From Baffinella frigidus (Eukaryota > Cryptophyceae > Cryptomonadales > Baffinellaceae): DNA of 23,201 nt. The translations under genes were made by a program, and so were the position numbers. Below the pieces are notes generated by a model. That model worked only from the letters and a program-made list of their open reading frames with translations, was not told the origin of the DNA and searched no databases. The stretch covers positions 832,824 through 856,024 of the forward strand of contig MU646370.1 of the NCBI GenBank assembly GCA_026770585.1. The letters run 5' to 3'. Shown piece by piece: positions 9,632 through 17,506 of this stretch (positions are counted from its first letter, which is position 1; each line of letters starts with the position of its first letter).

Positions 9632-9704
9632 TTGACAAGGGGGTGGCGCTTCCTCGCGCCAAAGATGCCGTTGGAGATCTCGATCGCTCCGACGTTGCTC
9701 AGGC
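9632..9704 (-). CDS. Glycosyltransferase exon carrying SNGIFGA
   Basis: Acceptor CTCCGCAG|GCCTGAGC, donor GTCAA|GTGAGT (a strong 5' site). The first two bases complete the Gly codon started in the previous exon, giving FFAG then LSNVGAIEISNGIFGARKRH, as in the family, where this region follows the DXD block. It ends with two bases of the next codon, so at least one more exon must exist. Confidence 0.85.
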
Positions 9705-11886
9705 CTGCGGAGATGTGTGTGGAGCGTCAGACATCTGCTCCGAAACTGTTGATGCTGTCGGTCTGTGTGTGGACTGTGAGACATCAGACCCTACGTCGCT
9801 CAGGCCTGCGGAGATGTGTGTGGAGGGTCAGACATCTGCACTGCCAATGCCTTGAGTCTGTCTCGTGAAAAGGTGGTTGCAGTTGCACGGTGGAGCTGTG
9901 AAATGAGCACCGCCCGACCAGCGAGAGCGATGATGCACCGCGCTTCCAGCGTTTGGGATGAAAGGCGGCGAGACCTATCTCTGTCTCAGTCGGGTTGGCT
10001 GACAATGCTTAAGTTGACATTATTGGTGTGCGGTACCGATCCATCAACTTTGGAGCGGAAAAGAGCCGTGGCTAAAAACATCGGTGAGCCCAAATCGACT
10101 GCGACAGAGCTAGGTGACAGGTTCTGGGTTCTGGGTTCAGGGTTCATGACTCATGATTCATGATTCAGGGTTCAGGGTTCAGTGTTCAGTGTTCATGATT
10201 CAGGGTTCAGGGTTCAGGGTTCAGGGTTCAGGGTGTAGGCGTAAGCACCAGCGAAGAAGTCGAGGCGTTGGTGGAGAGGCTCGAGAGAGGAGAGGCACTC
10301 GAAGTCCGTGTCGAGGTACAGCCCTCCGAATCTGTACACCACCTGCCCTCGCCACCGCCACTCAGGACGCGAGACAGAGGCAGCTGGAGAGCCTTCTGGA
10401 TCCGAGAGGGCTCTCGTTCGCCACCGCCTTTCAGGCCCTACCCGTTCGTGTGTTGTGAAGCTCGCCACCGCCACTCAGGAGGTGATGCAGCTGGGGAGGA
10501 TTCTGGATCCGAGTTGCCACTCGCTCGGCACCGCCACTTGGGCCTTACCGGGATCGAATTTCGGGCCCTACCGGGACCGCCTTTCAGGCCCTGCTTATCC
10601 GGATGAGTATGGTGGACCGCGCTCTCCCGCTACTGGGCCGTGACGTTTTACAGCCAAGCATTCGTGACGTGTTCCGCAGAGAAGACGTGGCGAGACAGCG
10701 GAAGAGAGAGAGAGCATTCTAGATCCGAGAGAGCCTTGCAGGAGGCGAGACAACTGGAGAGAGATTCTGGATCCGAGAGGGCACGCTCCTGGAGAGAGAT
10801 TCTGGATCCGAGAGGGCACGCTCCCGGATTCCTGACTCGCCTCTGCCCACCCTGCCCGGCGCATTGCCGAGCCCATAGCTAGGTGTGGCGAGGCGCGCCC
10901 CTCGAGACCACTGCCAGCTGTTGCGAGGCGGACCTCCCGAGGCCGCAGCTAGCTACGTGTTGAGCTGGGGACCACTTGAAGCCACAGACAGCTAGGTGGG
11001 AGGATGACCTCGAGTCGGAGGGCGTCGCTCTTGGCGCCGAGGTTGGGGGCTCTCTGGTACGCGAGAGGGTCCACCATGTCCCGAAGCGCCACGGCCTCTG
11101 TCTGCCACACCCCACCCCAAGGACCGTCACCCGCCACACTCCTTCCCTATGGCCTAGATCCCACACCCTACACCTCACACTCTACGCACGAGACCCTGCA
11201 GCCACCCCTCTGAGCGTCACCCACCACATTCTTCCCCGATTGACTTTACAAGTGATTTTAACGCGGCCGAACATTCTCTCGTCGAACCGATTGACTTTCG
11301 ATTGCGGGTTTTACGTTTCTCGGGCAATTGTACGAGATGTCGCCCGAAATCGGGCAGCCTGCGGCGCAACGCTTCCCCTCAAGCCTAAACCCCACACCCT
11401 ACACCTCACACTCTGCGCACTAAACCCTGCAACTACCCCTCAGAGCGTCACCCACCACCCTCTTCCTGCCGACCTTGCTACCACTCTTGCTGCACAGCTT
11501 CTACCACCACCCTCGTCAACTAACTACCTCTGCGTGCCTACCTCCGATACCACCCCTCGGAGCGTCACCAACCAGACAATCTTCCTTCCAATCTTGCTCG
11601 CTACCAACCTCGTGGAGAGACTGGCGCTAGGGGGTTTGGTTGAACCACGCTATGTGCATACACACCGCGCCGGCATCCGCATCCGACTCATCCAAGGAAG
11701 GAGCAACAATGCACGTGCATGCACGCCTGCTCCATGCACAGAGCGCCAACAACACACATCGAACGTGCATGTGCACGATGCCACGCATCCGAGGACGGAC
11801 CATCACGACACGTGCGTAGCACACGACAGCGTGCTCTCTCTCTCTCTCTCTCTCTCGCTCTCTCTCTCGCTCTCTCTCTCTCTCTA

Positions 11887-11920
<34 letters not shown>

Positions 11921-14900
11921 NNNNNNNNNNNNNNNNNNNNNNNNNNNNNNNNNNNNNNNNNNNNNNNNNNNNNNNNNNNNNNNNNNNNNNNNNNNNNNNN
12001 NNNNNNNNNNNNNNNNNNNNNNNNNNNNNNNNNNNNNNNNNNNNNNNNNNNNNNNNNNNNNNNNNNNNNNNNNNNNNNNNNNNNNNNNNNNNNNNNNNNN
12101 NNNNNNNNNNNNNNNNNNNNNNNNNNNNNNNNNNNNNNNNNNNNNNNNNNNNNNNNNNNNNNNNNNNNNNNNNNNNNNNNNNNNNNNNNNNNNNNNNNNN
12201 NNNNNNNNNNNNNNNNNNNNNNNNNNNNNNNNNNNNNNNNNNNNNNNNNNNNNNNNNNNNNNNNNNNNNNNNNNNNNNNNNNNNNNNNNNNNNNNNNNNN
12301 NNNNNNNNNNNNNNNNNNNNNNNNNNAGGGTTTAGGGTTTAGGATTTAGGGTTTGGGGTTTAGGGGTTGAGATGTAGGGTTCAAGGTTTAGATTAGGGAT
12401 TTAGGGTTCAGTGTGAGGGTTTCGGGTTTGGGGTGGATCAGGTTCAGGGTTTGGGGTTTGGGGTGTGGAGTTTGGGGTTTAGCGTTTAGAGTGTGGGGTT
12501 TGGGGTTTGGCGTTCGATGTTCGGTGTGAGGGTTGAGGGTTCAGAGTTTAGGGTTTGGGGTTGAGGGATTGGGATTGAGGGTTGAGGCTTTGGGAATTTG
12601 GGGTTAGGGTTCATGGTCTAGGTTTTAAGGGTGAGGGGTGAGGGGTGAGGGTTGAGGGTGTAAGGTTGAGGGCTTAGGGTAAGGGTTTAGGGTTTAGGGT
12701 TTAGGGTTTAGGGGGTTTAGGGTTTAGTGTTTGGGGTTGAGGATGTAGGGTTCAGAGTTTAGATTAAGGATTTAGGGTTGAAGGCAGTGTTGAGGGGTTA
12801 GGGTTTGGTGTTGAGGGTTTGAGGTTTAGGAATTTATGGTTCAGGGTTTAGGTTTAGGGTTTAGGTTTCGGGGATTAGGGTTTCGGGTTTCGGGTTTCGG
12901 GTTGATCAGGTTCAAAGTTTGGGGTTTGAGGTGTGGAGTTTGGGGTTTGGCGTTTAGGGTGTTGGGTTTGGGGTTCCGGGTTCTGGGTTCGCGGTGAGTG
13001 TTTGGGGTTCAGGGTTCAGGTTTTGGGGTTTAGGGTTTGGGATTGATGGTTTAGGGTTTGGGATTGAGGTTTTAGGTTTCAGGGTCTAGGGTTTGGGGTT
13101 GAGGGGTGAGGGTTTGGGGTTTAGGGTGTAGGGTTGAGGGTTTGTGATAAGGGTTTGGGGTTTATGGCATAGGGTTTAGGGTATAGGGTTTAGGGTTTAG
13201 GGTTTAGGGTTTAGGGTCAAGGGTTTAGGGTTTAGGGTTTAGGGTTTAGGGTTTAGGGTTTAGGGTTTAGGGTTTAGGGTTCAGGGTTTAGGTTTTAGGG
13301 TTTAGGGTTGAGGATGTAGTGTTCGGGGTTTAGATTAAGGATTTGGGGTTCGGGTTGAGGGTTGAGGGGTTAGGGTTTAGTGTTGAGGGTTTGAGGTTTG
13401 CAATTTAGGGTTCAGGGTTTAGTTTTAGGGTTTGGGTTTGGGGTTTTAGGGTTTCATGGTTCAGGCTGCTCTGGGGTTTAGGGTTTGAAGGGAAGAGAAA
13501 TATTGATAGAGGTTGGGGTTTATGGTTTAGGGTTTAGGGTTTAGGGTTCATGGGATTGAGGGTTTGGGGTTCAGGGTTTAGGGTTTAGGGTTTAGGGTTT
13601 AGGGTTTAGGGTTTAGGTTTAGGGTTTAGGGTTTAGGGTTTGGGGTTTAGGGTTTAGGGTTCAGGGTTTAGGGTTTGGATGTAGGGTTCAGGGTTTAGAT
13701 TAAGGATTGACCTTTTTTTGTAGTAATGATGGGTGATGGTTCAGTGTCGAGGGTTTCAGGTTCAGAATTTCGGTTTAGGGTGTTGGTTTAGGGTTTGGGG
13801 TTTCAGGTTTCATGGTTCAGGTTGCATTGTGGATAAGGGTTTGAAGGGAACATAAATATCCCTTATGTGGCGAGACAGTTCTGGATGCCTTTCGTTTCAA
13901 TGAAAATTACTACACGGGTCCCTAAGGATTTGAATGGTGCGGACGAGGGTTTCCCGGGGCTAAAAAATCAGGGTTTTTTCGGATCGTTAAGCTCCAATTA
14001 TTCAATTTGTTCAGCTTAGCGAGCCTGACAAGCTGGTTATTTTTCTATTTTTTTCCGTTCAGGGGCGGCCGAGCCCAAAAATGTCCAAGTCGATTTTTTG
14101 ACGAAGTGACGACTTGAGGCGGCGCCGGCACATAAGGGATAGATAGGGTTTGGGTTGAGGATTCAGGGTTCATGCTTCAGGGTTCAGGGTTCAAGATTCA
14201 GGGTTTAGGATTGAGGGTTAAGGGTTCAGGGTGTAGGGTGTAGGGTGTTGGGTTTGAGGGTTTGGGGTTTAGGGTTTAGGGTTAAGTGTTTAGGGTTTAT
14301 GCTTTAGGGTTGAGGGTATAGGGTTTAGTGTTTAGTTTTTTTTGTTTAGTGGTCAGTGCTGAGTGGTTGATCTTGAGGGTTTGAGGTTCAGGTTCTAGGG
14401 TTTTGGGTTCAAGTTTTAGGGTTCATGGTTTATGGTTTATGGTTTAGGGTTTAGGTTATAGGTTTTAGGTTTTAGGGTCTAGGGTTTAGTGCACCACTCC
14501 TTGGGCGCTCTCAGAAACAGAGAAGCTGCGAGAAAGGTTGCGAGCGAGACAGCGGCACCGGGGGGACAGTCGTACCTGGAATTGCGCGGGAAGAGGATCT
14601 CCGCCCAACCACACTTGATGAATAATCCTCGGGATCCGCACGTCGCTGAGCGCCTCGCTGCCGTCATCCCCACCGACAACGGCAGGCTCCCGCAGGTGCC
14701 GGTTGTAGAGATCCTCGAGAACGGGGACCCACGCGCGGTCGTCGGGACTCCACCTGCGAGAGACGCTCGTCAGGGTGGGGTTTTCCAATAATGTTCATTT
14801 CTCCTCGGCCGAGTCCCTCAGCCTACCGACAGAGGGGTCGGGGGAAAGCACCAGCCCCACTTGAGCGGACGCTCGCCCATCGCCGCCTCGAAGGTCGGGA

Positions 14901-15132
14901 GAACCAGCAATGGCGAATCCGCGGCTGGATCCGCCCCGTCGTCGCCGCCAACCTGGATGGACAAGGCAGCTCGGGTTCACTCCAACGGACCCAAGGGCCA
15001 GGGCGCACGAGTCGGCGCAGCATCAGCAGGAATCGGGAGCGGGCGGTTCACCATGCACGCCCCCACCAGGAAGATCAGCGCGGCGTAGCGCCACGCGCCC
15101 GAGAAGCTTCCGGCCGATCCAGTCCCACCCAT
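9632..15132 (-). CDS. DXD-type glycosyltransferase (Gly_transf_sug / OCH1-like), multi-exon, incomplete
   Basis: Six exons are inferred: about 15132-15052, 14952-14831, 14753-14576, 11101-11009, 10342-10249 and 9704-9632. Together they give the usual order of the sugar-binding DXD glycosyltransferase family: a membrane-anchor N terminus, IPRIIHQVWLGGDPLP, AKSDALRLE, VVYRFGGLYLDTDFECL (DTD is the DXD motif that binds the nucleotide-sugar metal ion), DFFAG split by an intron, then LSNVGAIEISNGIFGA. The family transfers sugars from nucleotide donors, usually in Golgi or ER; donor and acceptor cannot be told here. Reading phase agrees between exons 4, 5 and 6. About 25 residues expected between QFQ and TEAVAL (the usual HPGW-E-LW region) are missing, perhaps in the N gap. 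The C-terminal end was not found. The large intron 11102-14575 contains the telomere-like array and a MITE. The start lies 336 bp from the divergent gene at 15469. Confidence 0.8.
9692..9839. repeat. Duplicated splice-acceptor segment
   Basis: 47-bp copies at 9692-9738 and 9793-9839 differ at two positions (101-bp period). The first spans the acceptor and first bases of the 9632-9704 exon; the second lies in the upstream intron and keeps the same CCGCAG|GCCTGAGC acceptor context. Confidence 0.9.
10026..10112 (+). repeat. Element terminus, family D related
   Basis: GAGCCCAAATC and GACAGAGCTA match the right end of the palindromic element at 6720-6874, and the inner part matches the reverse complement of 8079-8160. 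The terminal TA is at 10111-10112. It sits in the intron between the DXD exon and the exon at 9632. Confidence 0.6.
10137..10237 (-). repeat. GGGTTCA telomere-like tract in an intron
   Basis: Roughly a dozen GGGTTCA-type units with ATGATTC interruptions; the coding (minus) strand reads CCCTGAA. It begins about 10 bases inside the intron from the donor of the DXD exon. Confidence 0.9.
10249..10342 (-). CDS. Glycosyltransferase exon carrying the DXD motif
   Basis: Acceptor GAGGGCAG|GTGG, donor TTCGCTG|GTGCTT. The 94-bp exon reads VVYRFGGLYLDTDFECLSSL and ends DFFA plus one base. GGLYLDTDFECL is the diagnostic DXD block. The intron that follows on the minus strand starts immediately with CCCTGAA repeats (10237-10137). 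Confidence 0.9.
10394..10830. repeat. Dispersed reiteration of TTCTGGATCCGAG
   Basis: The motif occurs at 10394, 10501, 10717 (with TAGATCC), 10765 and 10800, the last two in a perfect 35-bp tandem unit ending GAGAGGGCACGCTCC. CGCCACCGCCACTCAGGA-like phrases recur between them. This lies in the intron between the 11009 and 10249 exons of the glycosyltransferase. Confidence 0.75.
11009..11101 (-). CDS. Glycosyltransferase exon carrying NLGAKSDALRLE
   Basis: Acceptor TGTGGCAG|ACAGAG, donor CTCGAG|GTCATC. The 93-bp exon is exactly 31 codons (phase 0 on both sides), beginning TEAVALRDMVDP and ending AKSDALRLE, the helix that precedes the DXD strand in this family. It joins without shift to the exon at 10342. 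Confidence 0.8.
11161..11468. repeat. Direct duplication, period 231 bp
   Basis: CCACACCCTACACCTCACAC begins copies at 11161-11237 and 11392-11468, both running through GAGCGTCACCCACCAC; a shortened third copy (CGGAGCGTCACCAACCA) is near 11558. The intervening 11242-11385 holds a distinct AT-richer sequence with no recognised feature. Confidence 0.8.
11832..11920. repeat. CT microsatellite bordering the assembly gap
   Basis: A near-pure (CT)n tract with occasional CG and AT interruptions runs straight into the Ns, which probably explains the gap. Confidence 0.95.
11921..12326. other. Assembly gap (406 N)
   Basis: Undetermined bases between the CT tract and the TTTAGGG array. The true size may differ. 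The missing glycosyltransferase exon could lie here. Confidence 1.
12327..13856 (-). repeat. Degenerate TTTAGGG array (internal) with higher-order repeats
   Basis: G-rich heptamer variants, with a run of perfect units at about 13186-13275 and 13570-13660. The phrase GATGTAGGGTTCA followed by TTTAGATTAAGGATT recurs at 12371, 12742, 13313 and 13678; spacings of 371, 571 and 365 bp show higher-order duplication. It lies in the glycosyltransferase intron, with CCCTAAA on the coding strand. Confidence 0.9.
13857..14141. mobile_element. TA-flanked 285-bp element, family C, inside the array
   Basis: Termini TA-TCCCTTATGTGGC and GGCACATAAGGGA-TA flank AT-richer unique sequence. The paralogous repeat copy at about 13453-13520 (TTTCATGGTTCAG ... 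GAAGGGAAGAGAAATA) lacks the insert, while the copy at 13808-13858 reads up to AAATA and resumes after the element with TAGATAGGG, so the other copy is an empty site. No open frame of note; non-autonomous Tc1/mariner-like MITE is the best fit. Confidence 0.8.
14142..14487 (-). repeat. Telomere-like array, continuation after the MITE
   Basis: Degenerate TTTAGGG and GGTTCA units up to about 88 bases from the donor of the glycosyltransferase exon at 14576. Confidence 0.85.
14576..14753 (-). CDS. Glycosyltransferase exon carrying IPRIIHQVWLGG
   Basis: Acceptor TCTCGCAG|GTGG (14754-14757), donor TTCCAG|GTACGA (14575-14570). The 178-bp exon carries one base plus 59 codons and ends in phase 0. It includes WSPDDRAW, LEDLYNRHL and IPRIIHQVWLGGDPLPAQFQ, the N-terminal signature of the DXD glycosyltransferase domain. 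The overlapping plus-strand frame is a shadow. Confidence 0.85.
14831..14952 (-). CDS. Glycosyltransferase exon 2 (candidate)
   Basis: Acceptor ATCCAG|GTTGGC at 14953; donor CCTCT|GTCGGT at 14830. The 122-bp frame reads VGGDDGADPAADSPLL and ends KWGWCFPPTP plus two bases, which complete a Leu codon with the first base of exon 3. The resulting intron is 77 nt. It is a linker or stem region without a motif; phase agreement and open reading support it moderately. Confidence 0.45.
15052..15132 (-). CDS. Glycosyltransferase exon 1 (N-terminal membrane anchor), junction uncertain
   Basis: ATG at 15132-15130 starts a frame with a small Gly/Ser-rich leader, a basic residue, then YAALIFLVGACM, a hydrophobic stretch suited to a type II signal anchor. 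Ending at the donor ATG|GTGAAC (15051) keeps phase 0 with exon 2 and gives a 99-nt intron. The frame stays open to 14977, so a later donor such as GG|GTCCGT at 14990 is possible but fits the next exon's phase less well. Confidence 0.4.
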
Positions 15133-15468
15133 TGCGCCCCCCTGTGCCCCGCGCCACTTAAATGGACGCACAGGTGTCGAGCCTGATGTACTTTTGAAGA
15201 GTTGACTTTTGTGAGTGACCCGCCTCAGTTCTGAGTTGACTGAATCCGGCAAGAAGTTCAAATCCCCCCCCCATCAGGTCGCTGGTCCCGTCTCTCTCTT
15301 GCTGAAGGTGAACCTGTGAGCTGCGATTCTTCTATTTCCAATCCTCTGCATCGATATCTGTGTTTCTCTTGTGTGAGTTACCCCGGTCTCTGAACGCGTT
15401 GCCGCGCAGTTGACGGAGCTCGCTGACACTCGGGGAGGGTCCGGATTCAAGGGTGGGCCGCTGCAACC
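15133..15468. promoter_or_regulatory. Putative bidirectional promoter between divergent genes
   Basis: 336 bp separate the proposed start codons of the minus-strand glycosyltransferase (15132) and the plus-strand gene (15469). I see no clear TATA box. The bidirectional role is inferred from gene layout only. Confidence 0.35.
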
Positions 15469-15475
15469 ATGGACG
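15469..15475 (+). CDS. Coiled-coil gene exon 1 (start codon)
   Basis: ATGGACG followed by the donor GTACGC. Only two codons and one base are coding; the start is preferred because the next exon then continues in phase with no in-frame stop. Confidence 0.45.
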
Positions 15476-17260
15476 GTACGCTCTGCCACAAGTGTTCTGG
15501 CTGGGGAAAATATCCATCGCTTGTGCTTACGACGCGGTTGTGCACGCCACGACTGTCTTTGCTGGTGAATGCAGTGGGGCTGAGCGCTGATTTTCGGGTT
15601 GGGGAGCAGAGGCGAAATCGGACCTAGTGAACGTGCTCTCGCGGCTGGAAGCGCACTGGGTGGTACTGGAGGCGGAGCTGGTGGAGATCAACAAAGACAT
15701 CACCTACTGCGAACAGTGTGTACAAAAATACGGGTAGTACCCCCTCCTCCCACGCCTCATCCCCAGATCCCATGTGCCTGGCGCAAACCCACCTACCTCT
15801 GACCACGCCGTTCTGGCGCGTGTTTTGACAGAACATGTGGTCATGAGAGGGCGTGCTTGATGCTGTGGCTGGTGAGCGCGCGGGGTGTTGACGTGCGGCG
15901 CTCGCCCCCCGCAGGGAGTACTTCACGTACCCTCTGCAGCACCTCAAGGACCTGAAACGCACCAAGAAGCAGAAGATGAAGGATATCATCAAGGTATGTG
16001 TCAACTGCCACTCCACACAAAACCTCCTGCGATTACCAGGGGCTACATGACGCAGCTCGATTTTTCTCGGGGCGCCCCCCTTGTTTGCAAGGACCACACT
16101 TCTCCAGGAATCGGGGCCAGCTTCGCCCATGGCGTCGCATGTCGTTTGCAGCGTCACTGTGGGGTGCACCTCGTCTGTAAAGGACGGCGCGCTGCCCAGA
16201 ATTCCCGCGCGGGCTCCGCGGCTGAATCGTCGGCCCCTCGGCTGAATGTTTCACAGCCCCGCGGCCGCGGGCCTCGTGACATTTGGTGTGGCATGACCTC
16301 GGAAAGGTGACGCTCGGCCGCGGAGCTGCGGACCTCGGCGTCCGGGTGTGGGTGCGCGCTGCCGTTCAGGCTTGCAGGCTGGCTGGCTGGCTGGCTGGCT
16401 GGTGGGCGGGCAAGCAGTCTGGCTGGCTGGCTGGCAGTCTGGCTGGCACGCTGGCACGCTGGCTGGCAGGCAGGCAGACAGGCTGGCTGGCTGGCTGGCA
16501 GTCTGGCGGGCAGGCTAGCTGGCGGATGGGCGGGCGGGGGGGCAGCATCTTTGATGCTTGCTCGGAACTGCCATGTCGGGGGCGTGTCGGGCCTGTGAGC
16601 ATATTCGCCCCAGAGTGGTTTTGGTGTTCGGCGGGAGCTCTTTGTGTTTTCTTGTGTTCTCTAGCTTCCCCAGCAAGAGAAGATTCGATTTTTTCTGGCC
16701 TCAGATGGCTACCGGTAGGCACGATACACACGACATACGTAAGTCGTTATCCGGTTGAGCTGCTTTCCAACAAGCAAGCGAGCGTTGCTTTCCGAGAGGT
16801 GGTGGGGAGATGGCAGTGAGGATGGCTCTGGAGTGGGAGCAAGAGCACGAAGCGCGGGTGGTGACTCATCAAGGGGTGTATGTCGAGTGAGAGTGGTGAC
16901 TCATCAAGGGTGTCTGTTTGTCTACACAGCGACAGCGGGCTACCAAGTGATTTTCGGCCCAAATCGCGCTGAGAGGCCGGAACCATATCCCTAGGAACCC
17001 CCCTATGTTACGGTATTACCTACCGTTGGTGCTATGGTTCAGTACATTCACGAATTCGCTTGGTAGTCCGCTGTGGTTCAGTATATTGCTATGGTTCAGT
17101 ATATTCCCGAATTCGCTTGGTAGTCCGCTATTCCCGAATTCGCTTGGTAGTCGGCAAGGTTGTGTGGCTGATCTGTGGGTGTGATCGGCAGGCGATGGAG
17201 GCGTTTAACGACAACTTGCTGGGGGGCAAGCGGCTTGTCAAGGCTTTGGAGCGAGACACG
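15469..17260 (+). CDS. Coiled-coil-like protein of unknown function, multi-exon, incomplete
   Basis: Exons inferred on the plus strand: 15469-15475, 15610-15715, 15915-15993, 16674-16714, and less surely 17192-17260. The start CAACCATGGAC gives M-D plus one base; AG from the next exon completes Glu, and phase agrees across exons 1 to 4. The product begins MDEAKSDLVNVLSRLEAHW, continues LEAELVEINKDITYCEQ with a heptad-like spacing of hydrophobic residues, then EYFTYPLQHLKDLKRTKKQK, a strongly basic stretch, and QEKIRFFLASDGY. Donors include the strong AAG|GTATGT at 15993. No signal peptide or membrane helix is seen. I do not recognise the family; the character (helical, charged, then basic) suggests a soluble interaction protein. 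Exon 4 ends in a phase that does not meet the 17192 exon directly, so an exon may be missing or a junction is wrong. The 3' end was not found. Confidence 0.6.
15610..15715 (+). CDS. Coiled-coil gene exon 2
   Basis: Acceptor GGGAGCAG|AGGCG, donor CGAACA|GTGTGT. It encodes AKSDLVNVLSRLEAHW through ITYCE plus two bases completed as Gln by exon 3. The minus strand also stays open here, but with less protein-like content. Confidence 0.65.
15915..15993 (+). CDS. Coiled-coil gene exon 3
   Basis: Acceptor CCCCCCGCAG|GGAG with a clear pyrimidine tract and donor ATCAAG|GTATGT. One base plus 26 codons: EYFTYPLQHLKDL, then a Lys/Arg-rich end KRTKKQKMKDIIK. Confidence 0.75.
16370..16545. repeat. GGCT/GGCA tetranucleotide minisatellite
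   Basis: Long runs of CTGG with GCAGT, GCACG and GCGGG variants, arranged as partly repeated blocks (for example GGCTGGCTGGCTGGCAGTCT at least twice). It lies in the intron between exons 3 and 4 of the coiled-coil gene; the long frames across it encode Trp/Leu/Ala-Gly or Pro/Ala/Ser/Gln repeats and are not genes. Confidence 0.95.
16674..16714 (+). CDS. Coiled-coil gene exon 4
   Basis: Acceptor CTTCCCCAG|CAAGAG after TCTCTAG, donor TACCG|GTAGGC. It encodes QEKIRFFLASDGY plus two bases, in phase with exon 3. It is short, so supported mainly by phase and splice context. Confidence 0.5.
16858..16915. repeat. Tandem duplication of GTGGTGACTCATCAAGG
   Basis: Copies at 16858 and 16891, each followed by GTGT, separated by about 33 bp in the intron downstream of exon 4. 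Confidence 0.85.
16993..17155. repeat. Element fragment and local tandem repeats
   Basis: AGGAACCCCCCTATG and CGGTATTACCTACCGT (16993-17023) match the fragment at 9318-9365. Then CGAATTCGCTTGGTAGTC occurs three times (about 17051, 17108, 17137), interleaved with CTATGGTTCAGTAYATT units (about 17032, 17070 and 17090). Confidence 0.75.
17192..17260 (+). CDS. Possible further exon of the coiled-coil gene
   Basis: Acceptor GATCGGCAG|GCGATG, donor GACACG|GTCCAT. The 69-bp frame is exactly 23 codons: AMEAFNDNLLGGKRLVKAL then ERDT. It is helix-like and compatible in character with the preceding exons, but its phase does not join exon 4 directly. Confidence 0.4.
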
Positions 17261-17382
17261 GTCCATCCTCGCGCCCGCCCGAGGCCAGAGAGGGAGCGGG
17301 CTTGCTTGCACTCGTCGTCGCCTCTGCCTGCGCACTGCATGCATCACACTTCCTGCCTGGCCACCACACCACTGTCCACCAC

Positions 17383-17506
17383 TACAGGGGTACCTCGCTT
17401 CTAAAAAACTGCCCCCCTATATGACCACCATAGAGCCGTAGGCATAGGCCTTCTGTAGGGTCCAAGGGGGGCGCGGTTTCTTATGTATGAGCCAGGTACC
17501 CCTGTA
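17383..17506. mobile_element. Palindromic MITE-like element, family A, copy 2
   Basis: TACAGGGGTACCTCGCTTCT at the left and a right end reading GAGCCAGGTACCCCTGTA are the family A terminal inverted repeats, with C and G tracts inside. A short TATG duplication is present in the right arm. Confidence 0.85.

Noticed and set aside
10976-12349. Long plus-strand open frame across the CT tract and Ns
   Set aside because: Much of its length is undetermined bases and Leu-Ser repeats from the CT microsatellite, and it is antisense to the glycosyltransferase exon at 11009-11101.
15624-16169. 181-residue minus-strand open frame
   Set aside because: It is antisense to exons 2 and 3 of the plus-strand coiled-coil gene, which have better splice sites and phase agreement.
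16251-16819. Frames with Trp-Leu-Ala-Gly or Pro-Ala-Ser-Gln repeats
   Set aside because: They are translations of the GGCT minisatellite in an intron.
17041-17155. A CRISPR-like array
   Set aside because: Only three short repeats with repetitive spacers in a eukaryotic intron-rich context; it is an ordinary tandem repeat.
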